Shown: positions 7,614-16,824, numbered from the stretch's first letter. The stretch: DNA of 64,000 bases from Chitinophagaceae bacterium IBVUCB1 (GCA_002127285.1 NFUW01000001.1:1128057-1192056), one strand, 5' to 3'. Notes: generated by a model from the sequence alone, not told the origin. Made by a program: numbers and translations.

Positions 7614-8693
7614 ATGTCGGAGCAACCGAAGTTTAAAGTAACGATAGACAATATAACAGTTGAAGTACCAGCTGGTACTACCATACTGAATGCTGCGCGT
7701 ATGATAGGCGGCGATGTTACCCCGCCAGCCATGTGCTACTACAGCAAGCTGGAAGGCAGTGGCGGTAAATGCCGTACTTGTCTGGTAGAGGTGAGCAAGG
7801 GTTCTGAAAAAGACCCTCGCCCCATGCCCAAGCTGGTAGCAAGCTGCCGTACTACGGTGATGGATGGTATGGAAGTAAAAAACATTACTTCTGAGAAGGT
7901 ATTGGATGCCCGCAAAGGCGTGGTAGAGTTCTTGCTGATGAACCATCCGCTCGATTGTCCAGTATGCGATCAGGCGGGCGAATGTCATTTGCAAGATCTG
8001 AGCTATGAGCACGGCGCAGCTACCACCCGCTACGAGTTCGACCGCCGTACGTTTGAAAAAGAAGACCTTGGCGATTATATATCGCTGCACATGACGCGCT
8101 GCATACTTTGCTACCGTTGTGTATATACAGCAGAGCAGCTTACCAACCAGCGCGAACATGGTGTGCTGGATCGTGGCGACCATGCATCTATCAGCACATT
8201 GCTTGGCAAATCGCTGGATAATGAATTTATAGGCAACGTAATAGATGTATGCCCCGTAGGTGCGCTGACGGATAAGACATTCCGTTTCAAAAACCGTGTA
8301 TGGTTTACAAAACCTGTAGATGCTCACCGCGACTGCCCTACATGCAGCGGCAAAGTGCGTTTGTGGATGCGTGGCGATGAGGTATTCCGCGTAACGGCGC
8401 GCAAAGACCAGTGGGGCGAAGTAGAAGAATGGATATGTAACGATTGCCGTTTCCACAAAAAAGAAACCAAAGACTGGGTAATAGAAGGGCCTTCAAAAAT
8501 CAGCAGGCATAGTGTTATATCGCAAGGGCATTATGTAGGCGTAAAAAAAGCACCCGTATTGATAGACAAAGTAATAGGCAAAGACCCCAAACTGCTGATG
8601 GATATACATTCTATAAGTGATGTAAACAGGCCGGAAGTAGAGCTATCCAAGATAGCAGGCCCTGCCCATAGCGATGATTTTAAGAATGAATAA
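7614..8693 (+). CDS. nuoG: NADH-quinone oxidoreductase subunit G, short form
   Basis: Iron-sulfur subunit of 359 residues, much shorter than the ~900-residue E. coli protein. The ferredoxin-like [2Fe-2S] ligands are C41, C53, C56 and C78. The His-Cys [4Fe-4S] site is H111, C115, C118, C124 (HPLDCPVCDQAGEC). A third set is CILCYRC with the later CPVGAL. After this only the first part of the molybdopterin-oxidoreductase-like domain remains, with a CPTC ... CNDC pair that might hold a metal. The large C-terminal domain is absent. As far as I know this short form is normal in Bacteroidota. The stop overlaps the next gene by one base (TAATG). Confidence 0.93.
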   Translation: MSEQPKFKVTIDNITVEVPAGTTILNAARMIGGDVTPPAMCYYSKLEGSGGKCRTCLVEVSKGSEKDPRPMPKLVASCRTTVMDGMEVKNITSEKVLDARKGVVEFLLMNHPLDCPVCDQAGECHLQDLSYEHGAATTRYEFDRRTFEKEDLGDYISLHMTRCILCYRCVYTAEQLTNQREHGVLDRGDHASISTLLGKSLDNEFIGNVIDVCPVGALTDKTFRFKNRVWFTKPVDAHRDCPTCSGKVRLWMRGDEVFRVTARKDQWGEVEEWICNDCRFHKKETKDWVIEGPSKISRHSVISQGHYVGVKKAPVLIDKVIGKDPKLLMDIHSISDVNRPEVELSKIAGPAHSDDFKNE

Positions 8694-8989
8694 TGATATT
8701 AAGCACCGAACATATAAAACAAGTGATTGTAAATTTTTTTACAGACAAACCTGTAAAAAAGGTATGGTTGTTCGGTTCTTATGCAAGAGGCGAGGCAGAT
8801 GAAAATAGCGACGTAGATGTATTAGTAGATATTGATTATACAAAACCGATAGGATGGGAATATTTTAGTTGGAACGATGAGTTGAGTGACAGGCTGAAAA
8901 AGAAAGTAGATATAGTTAGTGCCGGATGGGAAAATAAATTTGTAAAACCATTCATAGATAAGGATAAATATATTATTTATGAAAGGTAG
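8693..8989 (+). CDS. mntA: MNT-type nucleotidyltransferase antitoxin (MntA-like)
   Basis: A 98-residue minimal nucleotidyltransferase. The active-site pattern GSYARG (28-33) and SDVDVLVD (D40, D42) with the third carboxylate in KKVDIV (D73) is complete. In characterised MNT/HEPN pairs such enzymes add AMP to the HEPN toxin and silence it. The start ATG overlaps the nuoG stop by one base and the end overlaps the HEPN gene by 11 bases. The sequence is visibly richer in A and T than the flanking nuo genes, suggesting acquisition. The pair interrupts complex I between nuoG and nuoH. Confidence 0.9.
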   Translation: MILSTEHIKQVIVNFFTDKPVKKVWLFGSYARGEADENSDVDVLVDIDYTKPIGWEYFSWNDELSDRLKKKVDIVSAGWENKFVKPFIDKDKYIIYER

Positions 8990-9317
8990 ATTTGGAGATA
9001 ATGCAAGGATAGAACACATAAAAGAGTGCATACTTGAGATAGAAACCGCTATGGCTGGACAAAGCTATGAGCAGTTTCTTGAAAACCACGTGTTGCGAAT
9101 TGCAGTTGTAAAATGGCTTGAAATAATTGGCGAAGCAGCGAATCATATTTCAACTGAATTGAAAGAAAGGAGTACAGAAATAGAATGGAATAAGATTATA
9201 AGCTTGAGGAATATTGTAGTGCATGAATATTTTGGTATTAACTACCATATTATTTGGGAAGCAGCAACAATCTTTCTCAATGACTTGAAAATAAAAATCG
9301 AACGGATAAATAATTAA
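8979..9317 (+). CDS. hepT: HEPN-domain toxin (HepT/DUF86-like)
   Basis: A 112-residue HEPN protein. The RNase motif R-x4-H-x-Y is intact as R77, H82 and Y84 in LRNIVVHEYFGIN. The tyrosine is the AMPylation target in known HepT proteins. The upstream part LEIIGEAANHIS is also typical of the DUF86 family. In the family the toxin is an RNase acting on tRNA or mRNA. Overlap with the antitoxin gene by 11 bases gives coupled translation. Toxicity of this copy is inferred only from the intact motif. Confidence 0.9.
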   Translation: MKGRFGDNARIEHIKECILEIETAMAGQSYEQFLENHVLRIAVVKWLEIIGEAANHISTELKERSTEIEWNKIISLRNIVVHEYFGINYHIIWEAATIFLNDLKIKIERINN

Positions 9318-9335
9318 ATTTTTAAACGAACTAAT

Positions 9336-9350
9336 TAGTTTTGCGCCGCT
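9336..9350 (+). promoter_or_regulatory. Possible internal promoter before nuoH
   Basis: TAGTTTTG at 9336-9343 matches TAnnTTTG and lies 7 bases upstream of the nuoH ATG, just after the toxin-antitoxin pair. No clear TTG is found at the usual distance upstream, so this is only a candidate. It could supply nuoH-N with their own transcript. Confidence 0.4.
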
Positions 9351-10409
9351 ATGCAACTGGATATAGCTTTTATTATTGAAAAAGTACTGCTCATCTCGGT
9401 GATACTGTTAGGCTCACTGGGTATAGCCATGTATGCCACATGGGCAGAGCGTAAGGTGGCAGCCGTAATGCAAGACCGTCGTGGCCCAAACCGCGCGGGC
9501 TTTATGGGTTTGCTGCAACCATTGGCCGATGGTTTAAAACTCTTCTTCAAAGAAGAGATTATCCCAGACCGTTCTACACGTTTCCTCTTCATACTCGGCC
9601 CTGCATTGGCAATGCTTACAGCAGTTATGACAAGTGCCGTAGTACCTTGGGGGCCGGATATTGCTACAGACAATGGCGTTATATCGCTGCAGGTAGCAGA
9701 TATTAATATCGGTATCCTGTTTATATTCGGTGTAGTGAGCTTGGGTGTATATGGTGTGATGCTGGGTGGCTGGGCTTCTAACAACAAATTCTCATTATTA
9801 AGTAGCATCCGTGCGGCATCGCAGGCTATATCTTACGAACTAGCTATGGGCCTGAGCCTTGTAGCCATGCTGATGATGACAGGTTCATTAAGTCTGCGAG
9901 AAATTGTAGAGCAGCAACATGGCTTTTGGGATAATGGTTATTTTACTTGGAACTTCTTTAAGCAGCCATTAGGCTTTATGATATTTTTGGTTTGCGCATT
10001 TGCTGAGCTCAACCGTGCACCTTTCGACCTGCCCGAGTGCGAAAGTGAACTGAACATGGGCTACCATCAGGAATACTCATCTATGAAGTTGGGCTTCTAC
10101 TTGTTTGCTGAATACATCAATCTGTTCATTAGCTCTGCGGTAATAGCTACACTGTTTTTCGGTGGTTACAACTTCCCCTTTATGGACGAAGTAGCAGCAG
10201 GTGTGAACCCGATACTATTTGCCATCATTTGTGTAATGGCTTTGCTGACAAAAGTAATATGCATCATACTGTTCTTTATGTTTATCAGGTGGACGCTGCC
10301 ACGCTTCCGCTACGACCAGTTGATGCGTTTGGGTTGGAAATCGCTGATACCGCTTGCCTTGGTAAACATGGTAGTAACGGGCGCAGTGATATTGTGGGTG
10401 ATTAAATAA
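9351..10409 (+). CDS. nuoH: NADH-quinone oxidoreductase subunit H
   Basis: Membrane subunit of 352 residues with about eight helices, connecting the quinone site to the proton-pumping arm. Family signatures are ERKVAAVMQDRRGPNRAG (about 31-48), LQPLADGLKLFFKEEI, and the charged loop FAELNRAPFDLPECESEL (about 217-234). The C-terminal RWTLPRFRYDQLM is also conserved. Separated from the HEPN gene by 33 bases. Confidence 0.97.
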   Translation: MQLDIAFIIEKVLLISVILLGSLGIAMYATWAERKVAAVMQDRRGPNRAGFMGLLQPLADGLKLFFKEEIIPDRSTRFLFILGPALAMLTAVMTSAVVPWGPDIATDNGVISLQVADINIGILFIFGVVSLGVYGVMLGGWASNNKFSLLSSIRAASQAISYELAMGLSLVAMLMMTGSLSLREIVEQQHGFWDNGYFTWNFFKQPLGFMIFLVCAFAELNRAPFDLPECESELNMGYHQEYSSMKLGFYLFAEYINLFISSAVIATLFFGGYNFPFMDEVAAGVNPILFAIICVMALLTKVICIILFFMFIRWTLPRFRYDQLMRLGWKSLIPLALVNMVVTGAVILWVIK

Positions 10410-10419
10410 ATCTATTGAA

Positions 10420-10926
10420 ATGAAACTAACTAACAGAGCAGCACAAATAAACAGAGACCCGATGACATTCGGAGAGAAGATTTATTTGCCTGCAATAGCA
10501 AAAGGGTTGAGCATAACGGTAGGCCATATTTTCAAAAAGAAAGCAACCGTTAATTATCCTGAAGAAAAACGTCCGTTCAGCCCTGTATTTCGTGGGCTGC
10601 ATGTGCTGAACCGTGATGAAGAAGGACGCGAGCGTTGTACGGCTTGTGGTTTGTGTGCATTAGCTTGCCCCGCCGAGGCTATTACAATGGAAGCGGCAGA
10701 ACGAAAAGCAGGCGAAGAAAATAAATATCGCGAAGAGAAGTATGCGGCTAAGTACGAAATAAATATGCTGCGTTGCATATTCTGCGGCCTTTGCGAGGAA
10801 GCCTGTCCCAAAGATGCGGTGTACCTGAGCGAAACGGTGATGCCTACTAACTATACACGCGATAGTTTTATATACAAGAAAGAAGATTTGTTAATCCCTC
10901 ACCCTCATAAACACGAAAGCAAATAA
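10420..10926 (+). CDS. nuoI: NADH-quinone oxidoreductase subunit I
   Basis: Ferredoxin-like subunit of 168 residues with two [4Fe-4S] clusters (N6a, N6b). The ligand sets are CTACGLCALACPAEAI and CIFCGLCEEACPKDAV. It relays electrons from NuoG to NuoB. The N-terminal segment before the domain (about 1-45) is amphipathic and docks on NuoH in known structures. It follows nuoH by 10 bases. Confidence 0.97.
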   Translation: MKLTNRAAQINRDPMTFGEKIYLPAIAKGLSITVGHIFKKKATVNYPEEKRPFSPVFRGLHVLNRDEEGRERCTACGLCALACPAEAITMEAAERKAGEENKYREEKYAAKYEINMLRCIFCGLCEEACPKDAVYLSETVMPTNYTRDSFIYKKEDLLIPHPHKHESK

Positions 10927-10932
10927 TACATC

Positions 10933-11442
10933 ATGGGTATTTACGAAATATCTTTTTGGGTTTTAACTATCATGGCATTGAGTTGCGCGTTGGGTGTAAT
11001 ACTCAGTCGCAATCCGGTGAATAGTGTATTGTTTCTGATAGCTACATTCTTTGCCATATCGGGCCACTATATATTATTGAACGCCCAATTTCTGGCTATC
11101 GTAAATATCATTGTATATGCAGGTGCCATCATGGTACTCTTCCTGTTTGTGATAATGCTGATGAACCTGAACGCGGATACCGAACCACAAAAAAACAGGC
11201 TGGTGCAGATAGCAGGTGCCATATCGGGCGGTACATTGTTGTTGGTAATACTCGCCGCGTTGCGTACATCAACAATCGAAAGCCTCGACCAGCAGGCTAC
11301 AGATATTGGTTTGATAAAAAATCTTGGTAAAACACTCTTCACACAGTTTGTATTACCGTTTGAAATAAGCAGTGTTCTTTTTCTCAGTGCAATGATAGGT
11401 GCAGTGGTGATTGGTAAAAAGGAAAAAGAACATACAGCATAG
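10933..11442 (+). CDS. nuoJ: NADH-quinone oxidoreductase subunit J
   Basis: Membrane subunit of 169 residues with five predicted helices. The conserved third-helix pattern [20 protein letters not shown] (about 55-74) is present and is the segment implicated in coupling. It is six bases from nuoI. The last helix is followed by a short KKEKEH tail. Confidence 0.95.
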   Translation: MGIYEISFWVLTIMALSCALGVILSRNPVNSVLFLIATFFAISGHYILLNAQFLAIVNIIVYAGAIMVLFLFVIMLMNLNADTEPQKNRLVQIAGAISGGTLLLVILAALRTSTIESLDQQATDIGLIKNLGKTLFTQFVLPFEISSVLFLSAMIGAVVIGKKEKEHTA

Positions 11443-11464
11443 TAAATTAAAAACCTTACTTGGG

Positions 11465-11764
11465 ATGCCTGTACAATATTATTTGTTTTTGAGTCTTGCT
11501 TTGTTTTGCATTGGTATGATGGGTGCCATGATGCGCAGAAATGCCATCATCGTATTTATGTGTATAGAGCTGATGCTGAACGCGGTGAACCTGTTGATGG
11601 TTGCATTTTCTAAAATGTATAACGATGCGGCAGCGCAGATATTTGTATTCTTTATCATGGTTGTAGCAGCGGCAGAGGTAGCGGTTGGCTTAGCCATCAT
11701 TGTAATGATGTACCGCAAAGTACACTCGGTAGATATAAATATTTTGAACAGATTGAAACATTAA
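11465..11764 (+). CDS. nuoK: NADH-quinone oxidoreductase subunit K
   Basis: Membrane subunit of 99 residues with three helices. The essential glutamates are in [11 protein letters not shown] and [15 protein letters not shown] longer frame opens at 11411 inside nuoJ and would add [18 protein letters not shown]. The ATG at 11465 gives [14 protein letters not shown], which matches the usual length and start of the family. Confidence 0.95.
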   Translation: MPVQYYLFLSLALFCIGMMGAMMRRNAIIVFMCIELMLNAVNLLMVAFSKMYNDAAAQIFVFFIMVVAAAEVAVGLAIIVMMYRKVHSVDINILNRLKH

Positions 11765-11842
11765 ACCCCCTAACCCCCTAAAGGGGGGAAGCAGGGTAAT
11801 AACAATATTTAAAAAAAGAAAGCCCCTTTAGGGGTTTGGGGT
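11765..11842. repeat. Paired-palindrome intercistronic repeat, nuoK-nuoL
   Basis: The best-preserved copy. The left block CCCCCTAACCCCCTAAAGGG follows the nuoK stop directly. The right block GCCCCTTTAGGGGTTTGGGG touches the nuoL ATG after one T. The ends are inverted copies of each other around an A-rich core of about 30 bases. It fills the gap exactly. Confidence 0.9.
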
Positions 11843-13729
11843 ATGACAAACTTAGTTTACTTAGTTCCTTTATTTCCGTTGATAGGGTTTCTTATCAATG
11901 GTTTGGGTTGGCGAAAAATACCTAAAAATGCAGGCGGCATCATCGGCAGCCTCGCTATACTGGCATCTTTTGCCGTATCGTTAGGTATCTTCTTCGAGGT
12001 TAAAAGCACCGGTGCATCAACCGTTGTGCATCTGTTCGATTTCATTCAATCGGGCAAGTTGTATATACCTTTTTCTTTTCAGGTAGATGCTTTGTCTTCG
12101 CTGTTCTTGCTCATTATTACAGGTATTGGTTTTCTGATACACGTCTATTCTACCTCTTATATGCACGAGGACGAAGGCATGGTAAAATATTTTGCCTACC
12201 TCAACTTGTTCGTGTTCTCTATGCTATTGCTGGTATTGGGTGCCAACTACCTAATCATGTTCATTGGCTGGGAAGGCGTTGGTCTTTGTTCATACCTTCT
12301 AATTGGTTTCTGGTTCAAGAATAGAGATTATACCAATGCGGCCAAGAAAGCATTTGTAATGAACCGCATCGGCGACCTCGGCTTTCTGGTAGGTATGCTG
12401 CTGATACTTTTCAACTACGGTACGCTTTCATATCAGGAATTTTTCGGGCAGTTAAATGGCGGGCAAGTGCAGCTATCTGCAGATATGTATAACTGGATAG
12501 CCATCTGTCTGTTTATTGGTGCAATGGGCAAAAGTGCGCAGATACCTTTATATACATGGCTGCCCGATGCGATGGCAGGTCCTACACCCGTATCTGCTCT
12601 CATACACGCCGCTACAATGGTTACCGCAGGTATCTATATGATTGCCCGCAGCAGCGCGTTGTACAATCTGGCACCTTCGGCACTCAATCTGGTAGCCATC
12701 ATCGGTTTGGCTACTGCTATACTTGCGGCATCTATCGCCATCAGGCAATACGATATTAAAAAAGTACTGGCATACTCTACTGTCAGCCAGCTTGGTTTCA
12801 TGTTCCTCGCGCTGGGTGTAGGTGCATATACGACGGCGGTTTTCCACGTTATGACACATGCTTTCTTCAAAGCATTATTGTTCCTCGGTTCGGGTAGCGT
12901 TATCCATGCTATGGGTGGCGAACAAGATATCCGCAATATGGGCGGGCTCAATAAGCACATGAAGATTACGGGTGCTACCTTCCTTATAGGCTGTCTTGCC
13001 ATAGCAGGTATCCCCGGCTTTTCGGGCTTCTTCTCAAAAGACGAGATATTGGCATCGGTATATGCGCACAGCCCCGTTATGTATTATATGGCATTGGGCG
13101 CGGCTTTGATGACTGCCTTTTATATGTTCCGCCTCTACTTCCTTACGTTTACGGGTTCATTCCGTGGTACCGAGGCGCAGCACCATCACCTGCACGAAAG
13201 CCCCGCAGCCATTACCATACCTTTAATAGTATTAGCCATATTATCCGTTGTTGGTGGTTATGTAGGTTTGCCTGCTGTTATCAGTGAGCATCATACATTG
13301 AATACATATCTGGGTTCGGTACTCAGCAATTTCAATGTGCATCACTTAGACCATAATACAGAGTGGATGCTGATGGGTTTATCTACAGGCTTGGTGATAG
13401 CCATGATAATAGTAGCAAGGGTAGCAACGAAGAAGCCAAACTTTACAGAGAATACAGGCTTGGCAAAACTGCTGGAGAATAAATGGTATGTAGATGAATT
13501 GTACGATGCCGTGATTGTTCGCCCTTTGGGTGCATTATCAGGCGCGTTAACCCGTTTTGTTGAAAAAATGGGCGTAGATGGTGTAGTAAACGGTACGGGC
13601 AGATTAGTGCGTTGGAGCAGCGACCGTGTCAGGTTGTTGCAAACAGGGCAGGTGGGCTTTTACATCTTTGTGATGGTGATAGGCATGGTATTATTATTCG
13701 CCCTGAAATTCTTTGGTTTAAATTATTAA
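11843..13729 (+). CDS. nuoL: NADH-quinone oxidoreductase subunit L
   Basis: Largest antiporter-like subunit, 628 residues with some 15-16 helices. Conserved pieces include FIGWEGVGLCSYLLIGFW (key glutamate of helix 5), the lysine helix ending GKSAQIPLYTWLPDAM, PTPVSALIHAATMVTAG, and the broken-helix region VSQLGFMFLALGVG. The C-terminal part contains the long lateral amphipathic helix and a last membrane segment (about 605-625). Start follows the palindrome block. Confidence 0.97.
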   Translation: MTNLVYLVPLFPLIGFLINGLGWRKIPKNAGGIIGSLAILASFAVSLGIFFEVKSTGASTVVHLFDFIQSGKLYIPFSFQVDALSSLFLLIITGIGFLIHVYSTSYMHEDEGMVKYFAYLNLFVFSMLLLVLGANYLIMFIGWEGVGLCSYLLIGFWFKNRDYTNAAKKAFVMNRIGDLGFLVGMLLILFNYGTLSYQEFFGQLNGGQVQLSADMYNWIAICLFIGAMGKSAQIPLYTWLPDAMAGPTPVSALIHAATMVTAGIYMIARSSALYNLAPSALNLVAIIGLATAILAASIAIRQYDIKKVLAYSTVSQLGFMFLALGVGAYTTAVFHVMTHAFFKALLFLGSGSVIHAMGGEQDIRNMGGLNKHMKITGATFLIGCLAIAGIPGFSGFFSKDEILASVYAHSPVMYYMALGAALMTAFYMFRLYFLTFTGSFRGTEAQHHHLHESPAAITIPLIVLAILSVVGGYVGLPAVISEHHTLNTYLGSVLSNFNVHHLDHNTEWMLMGLSTGLVIAMIIVARVATKKPNFTENTGLAKLLENKWYVDELYDAVIVRPLGALSGALTRFVEKMGVDGVVNGTGRLVRWSSDRVRLLQTGQVGFYIFVMVIGMVLLFALKFFGLNY

Positions 13730-13763
13730 TAGATAGCAACTGCAAATAAATTGCATTAGCGTT

Positions 13764-15203
13764 ATGATGTTGACATTACTTATACTGGTTCCTATTGTGG
13801 CAGGCATTATCAGTTTTCTTGCAAAAGAAAATGCTAAAGCCGTTGCCCTCATCAGCTCTATAGCCACATTGGGACTGGCTGCTTATATCAGTGCTACATG
13901 CAGCGCACAACCGCTTGATTGGAGCATACCTTGGATACCACGCCTCGGTGCACAGCTTAGCCTGCATGCCGATGGTATGAGTGCCATGCTCTGCCTGCTT
14001 ACAGGTATTGTGATGCCTGTCGTATTCATCAGCAACTGGAATAAAGAAGTAGAAAATACAGGTTCATTTTACGGATTGATGCTGCTGTCGCAGGCAGGTA
14101 TTACAGGTGTGTTTTTGGCGCATGATGCGTTGTTGTTTTATTTCTTTTGGGAGCTGGCATTGATACCTGTTTACTTCCTCTGCTCTCGCTGGGGTGGCGA
14201 AAAACGCATACAGGTTACGTTCAAGTTTTTCGTTTATACCTTCCTCGGTAGCCTGATGATGCTGGCAGCATTGATATACCTGTCGTTGCAAACATCTGGT
14301 CCTAATGCGTATAGTTGGGATAATATCATCCGTGCGGGTGCATCGCTCGACCCATTGACACAACAATGGTTGTTCGTTCTCATATTCGTAGCATTCGCTA
14401 TCAAGATGCCGGTCTTCCCTTTCCATACTTGGCAGCCCGACACCTACGAGCAATCTCCAACGGCGGTAACCGTTGTGCTGAGTGCACTGATGGTAAAAAT
14501 GGGTTTGTTCGGGGTTATCAACTGGTTGCTGCCTGTAGTGCCGCAGGGCGTAGCTTTCTGGAGCGATACGGTAATCGTCATGTCTATCATCGGTATAGTA
14601 TATGCATCGCTGATAGCCATTGTGCAAACCGACCTGAAACGCCTGATAGCTTATTCGTCTATAGCCCACATGGGGCTGATGAGTGCTGCTGCTTTCGCAC
14701 AAACTAATGTAGGTATGCATGGCCTGATGGTGCAGATGTTCAATCACGGTATCAACATAACGGGTATGTGGATTATTGTGAGCATGATAGAGCAGCGTTG
14801 GGGTACACGCGATATGGGCAATCTGGGTGGCATGGCAAGCACTGCACCCAAAATGGCTATCGCATTGGTAATCGTATCGCTGGCAAATATTGCCTTGCCG
14901 CTTACCAATGGTTTCATCGGCGAGTTTATGTTGTTCAATGGTTTGTTCTCCAGTCCGTCGCCATACCGCATTACCTATATGGTAGTGGCAGGCTTGGGTG
15001 TGATACTGGGTGCTGTTTATACACTGAATATGGTGCAGAAAACAGCCTATGGCAATGCCGTAGAGATGAAAGAACAAAAAGACCTGACTGGCAATGAGTG
15101 GGCTGGCTTAGCCATTATAATAGCAATCATCATCTTCCTCGGCGTATATCCTAAACCATTACTGGATATGACAGCAGGCGTAGCGAATATGATGATACCA
15201 TAA
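13764..15203 (+). CDS. nuoM: NADH-quinone oxidoreductase subunit M
   Basis: Antiporter-like subunit of 479 residues, about 14 helices. The essential glutamate is in YFFWELALIPVYFL, the lysine region in KMPVFPFHTWQPDTYEQSPT, and the third in RLIAYSSIAHMGLM. Two consecutive ATGs (13764 and 13767) could start it. The gap to nuoL is 34 bases. Confidence 0.97.
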   Translation: MMLTLLILVPIVAGIISFLAKENAKAVALISSIATLGLAAYISATCSAQPLDWSIPWIPRLGAQLSLHADGMSAMLCLLTGIVMPVVFISNWNKEVENTGSFYGLMLLSQAGITGVFLAHDALLFYFFWELALIPVYFLCSRWGGEKRIQVTFKFFVYTFLGSLMMLAALIYLSLQTSGPNAYSWDNIIRAGASLDPLTQQWLFVLIFVAFAIKMPVFPFHTWQPDTYEQSPTAVTVVLSALMVKMGLFGVINWLLPVVPQGVAFWSDTVIVMSIIGIVYASLIAIVQTDLKRLIAYSSIAHMGLMSAAAFAQTNVGMHGLMVQMFNHGINITGMWIIVSMIEQRWGTRDMGNLGGMASTAPKMAIALVIVSLANIALPLTNGFIGEFMLFNGLFSSPSPYRITYMVVAGLGVILGAVYTLNMVQKTAYGNAVEMKEQKDLTGNEWAGLAIIIAIIIFLGVYPKPLLDMTAGVANMMIP

Positions 15204-15268
15204 CATTTAAAAAAAATAAAACAATCCGGACTAATCATTAAATCCTGATAATCCGGTTCGTATTTAAT

Positions 15269-16645
15269 ATGAAGGCAATAATAGCTGCAACGGTATTTGG
15301 GGTTATCCTGATGTTTGCGGGCCTCTTTGTAAAGGAAAAGAAATCGGTAGCATCGCTGGCGGTGTTGCTGCTTTTCGCTTTGCTGGGTGTCAACATCTGG
15401 GAATTAGTAACTACAGCCACTAACGAAACCCTGTCTTTCTTTAACAATATGCTGCGTGTTGACCGTTACGCATTGTGGTTCAATACCCTGATGACGGGTT
15501 GTACATTGCTGTATGCGCTGCTCGTAAATAAAGAGATACAACGTGTAGGCAGCCATGTGGCCGAATATTTTGCATTGATATGTTTTATACTCTGCGGTGT
15601 GTATATGCTCAGCACATACAACAATGTGCTGATATTATTCATTGGTATCGAAATACTGTCTATTCCCCAATACATACTGGCTGGTAGCGATAAGCGCAAT
15701 CTGAAAAGCAGCGAGGCATCACTCAAATACTTTTTGATGGGTGCATTCTCTACAGGCATACTGCTGATGGGTATTACATTGTTGTACGGCGCAACGGGTA
15801 CATTCAATATCATTCAATACACCTTCCTGCAATCGGATATGCTAAGCCCGATGGCATTGGCAGGTATCCTGTTCCTGATGGTGGCATTTGCTTTTAAAGT
15901 ATCTGCTGCCCCCATGCATATGTGGACACCCGACGTGTACGATGGTGCACCTACACCGTTCACGGCTTTCATGGCTACTATCGTTAAGGCAAGCGCCTTT
16001 GTAGCATTCATGCGTTTATTCTCCGTATCGTTTGGCGCACTAAGCGGCGACTGGATGCTGATACTCGCCATCATTACAGCAGCTACATTATTAATAGGCA
16101 ACGTAACGGCTGTGTTTCAGCAAAGTGTCAAGCGTATGCTGGCATACTCATCTATTGCGCAGGCGGGTTTCATGTTGTTTGCTGTATTGGCGGTAAACGC
16201 TACTGCATGGCAGGGTATGATGATATATGCCGTAGCATACAGCGTAGCAACCATTGGTATGTTTGCCGTGCTGATGAAGCTGAAAGATTATACCTACGAT
16301 GGCTTCAATGGCCTTGCTAAGAAAGACCCTGTACTGGCAGCATTCACGGCAGTATTCCTGTTTTCGCTGGCGGGCATACCGCTTACGGGTGGCTTTATGG
16401 CAAAATACTTTGTATTGCTGGCTGCCGTAGAGCAGGGCAAGATGATGTGGCTGGTGATATTCGCCTTGTTTATGGCGGCTATCAGTGCCTATTATTATTT
16501 CCGTGTTATCATGGCTATGTATTTCAAACAGGGTGAACCTGAATTTAATTCGGAAGTAACGCCAATGGATAAATTCTTATTAGCCATCACGGTGCTGCTT
16601 GTTATTGTATTGGGTGCAGCCCCCAATCTGATACTGCACGTATAA
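15269..16645 (+). CDS. nuoN: NADH-quinone oxidoreductase subunit N
   Basis: Third antiporter-like subunit, 458 residues, about 14 helices. Motifs: LFIGIEILSIPQYIL, FKVSAAPMHMWTPDVYDGAP, and RMLAYSSIAQAGFMLFA. It is the last gene of the operon and is followed 20 bases later by a strong terminator. The 65-base gap from nuoM contains a short inverted pair (ATCCGGA at 15224 and TCCGGTT at 15252). Confidence 0.97.
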   Translation: MKAIIAATVFGVILMFAGLFVKEKKSVASLAVLLLFALLGVNIWELVTTATNETLSFFNNMLRVDRYALWFNTLMTGCTLLYALLVNKEIQRVGSHVAEYFALICFILCGVYMLSTYNNVLILFIGIEILSIPQYILAGSDKRNLKSSEASLKYFLMGAFSTGILLMGITLLYGATGTFNIIQYTFLQSDMLSPMALAGILFLMVAFAFKVSAAPMHMWTPDVYDGAPTPFTAFMATIVKASAFVAFMRLFSVSFGALSGDWMLILAIITAATLLIGNVTAVFQQSVKRMLAYSSIAQAGFMLFAVLAVNATAWQGMMIYAVAYSVATIGMFAVLMKLKDYTYDGFNGLAKKDPVLAAFTAVFLFSLAGIPLTGGFMAKYFVLLAAVEQGKMMWLVIFALFMAAISAYYYFRVIMAMYFKQGEPEFNSEVTPMDKFLLAITVLLVIVLGAAPNLILHV

Positions 16646-16665
16646 TCATTACCTGTTTTATATAC

Positions 16666-16697
16666 AAAGCCCCAAACCATCGGGGCTTTCGCTTTTT
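16666..16697 (+). terminator. Terminator of the nuo operon
   Basis: Stem AAAGCCCC (16666-16673) pairs with GGGGCTTT (16682-16689) around an 8-base loop, followed by CGCTTTTTT. It lies 20 bases after the nuoN stop. Confidence 0.88.
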
Positions 16698-16824
16698 TAA
16701 CAAGCCGACTGTACCAATAGGCCTATCTTTACAGGGCTGTTTTTACCCACATCTGTGTATTTCTTTTCAGGGTAAAAGCCTGTGTATGTTTTATTTTCGG
16801 TGTGTACTGATAAACGAGGATTAT

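Noticed and set aside
14064-15077. 337-residue minus-strand frame within nuoM
   Set aside because: Histidine/cysteine-rich shadow of the nuoM coding sequence with no recognisable domain.
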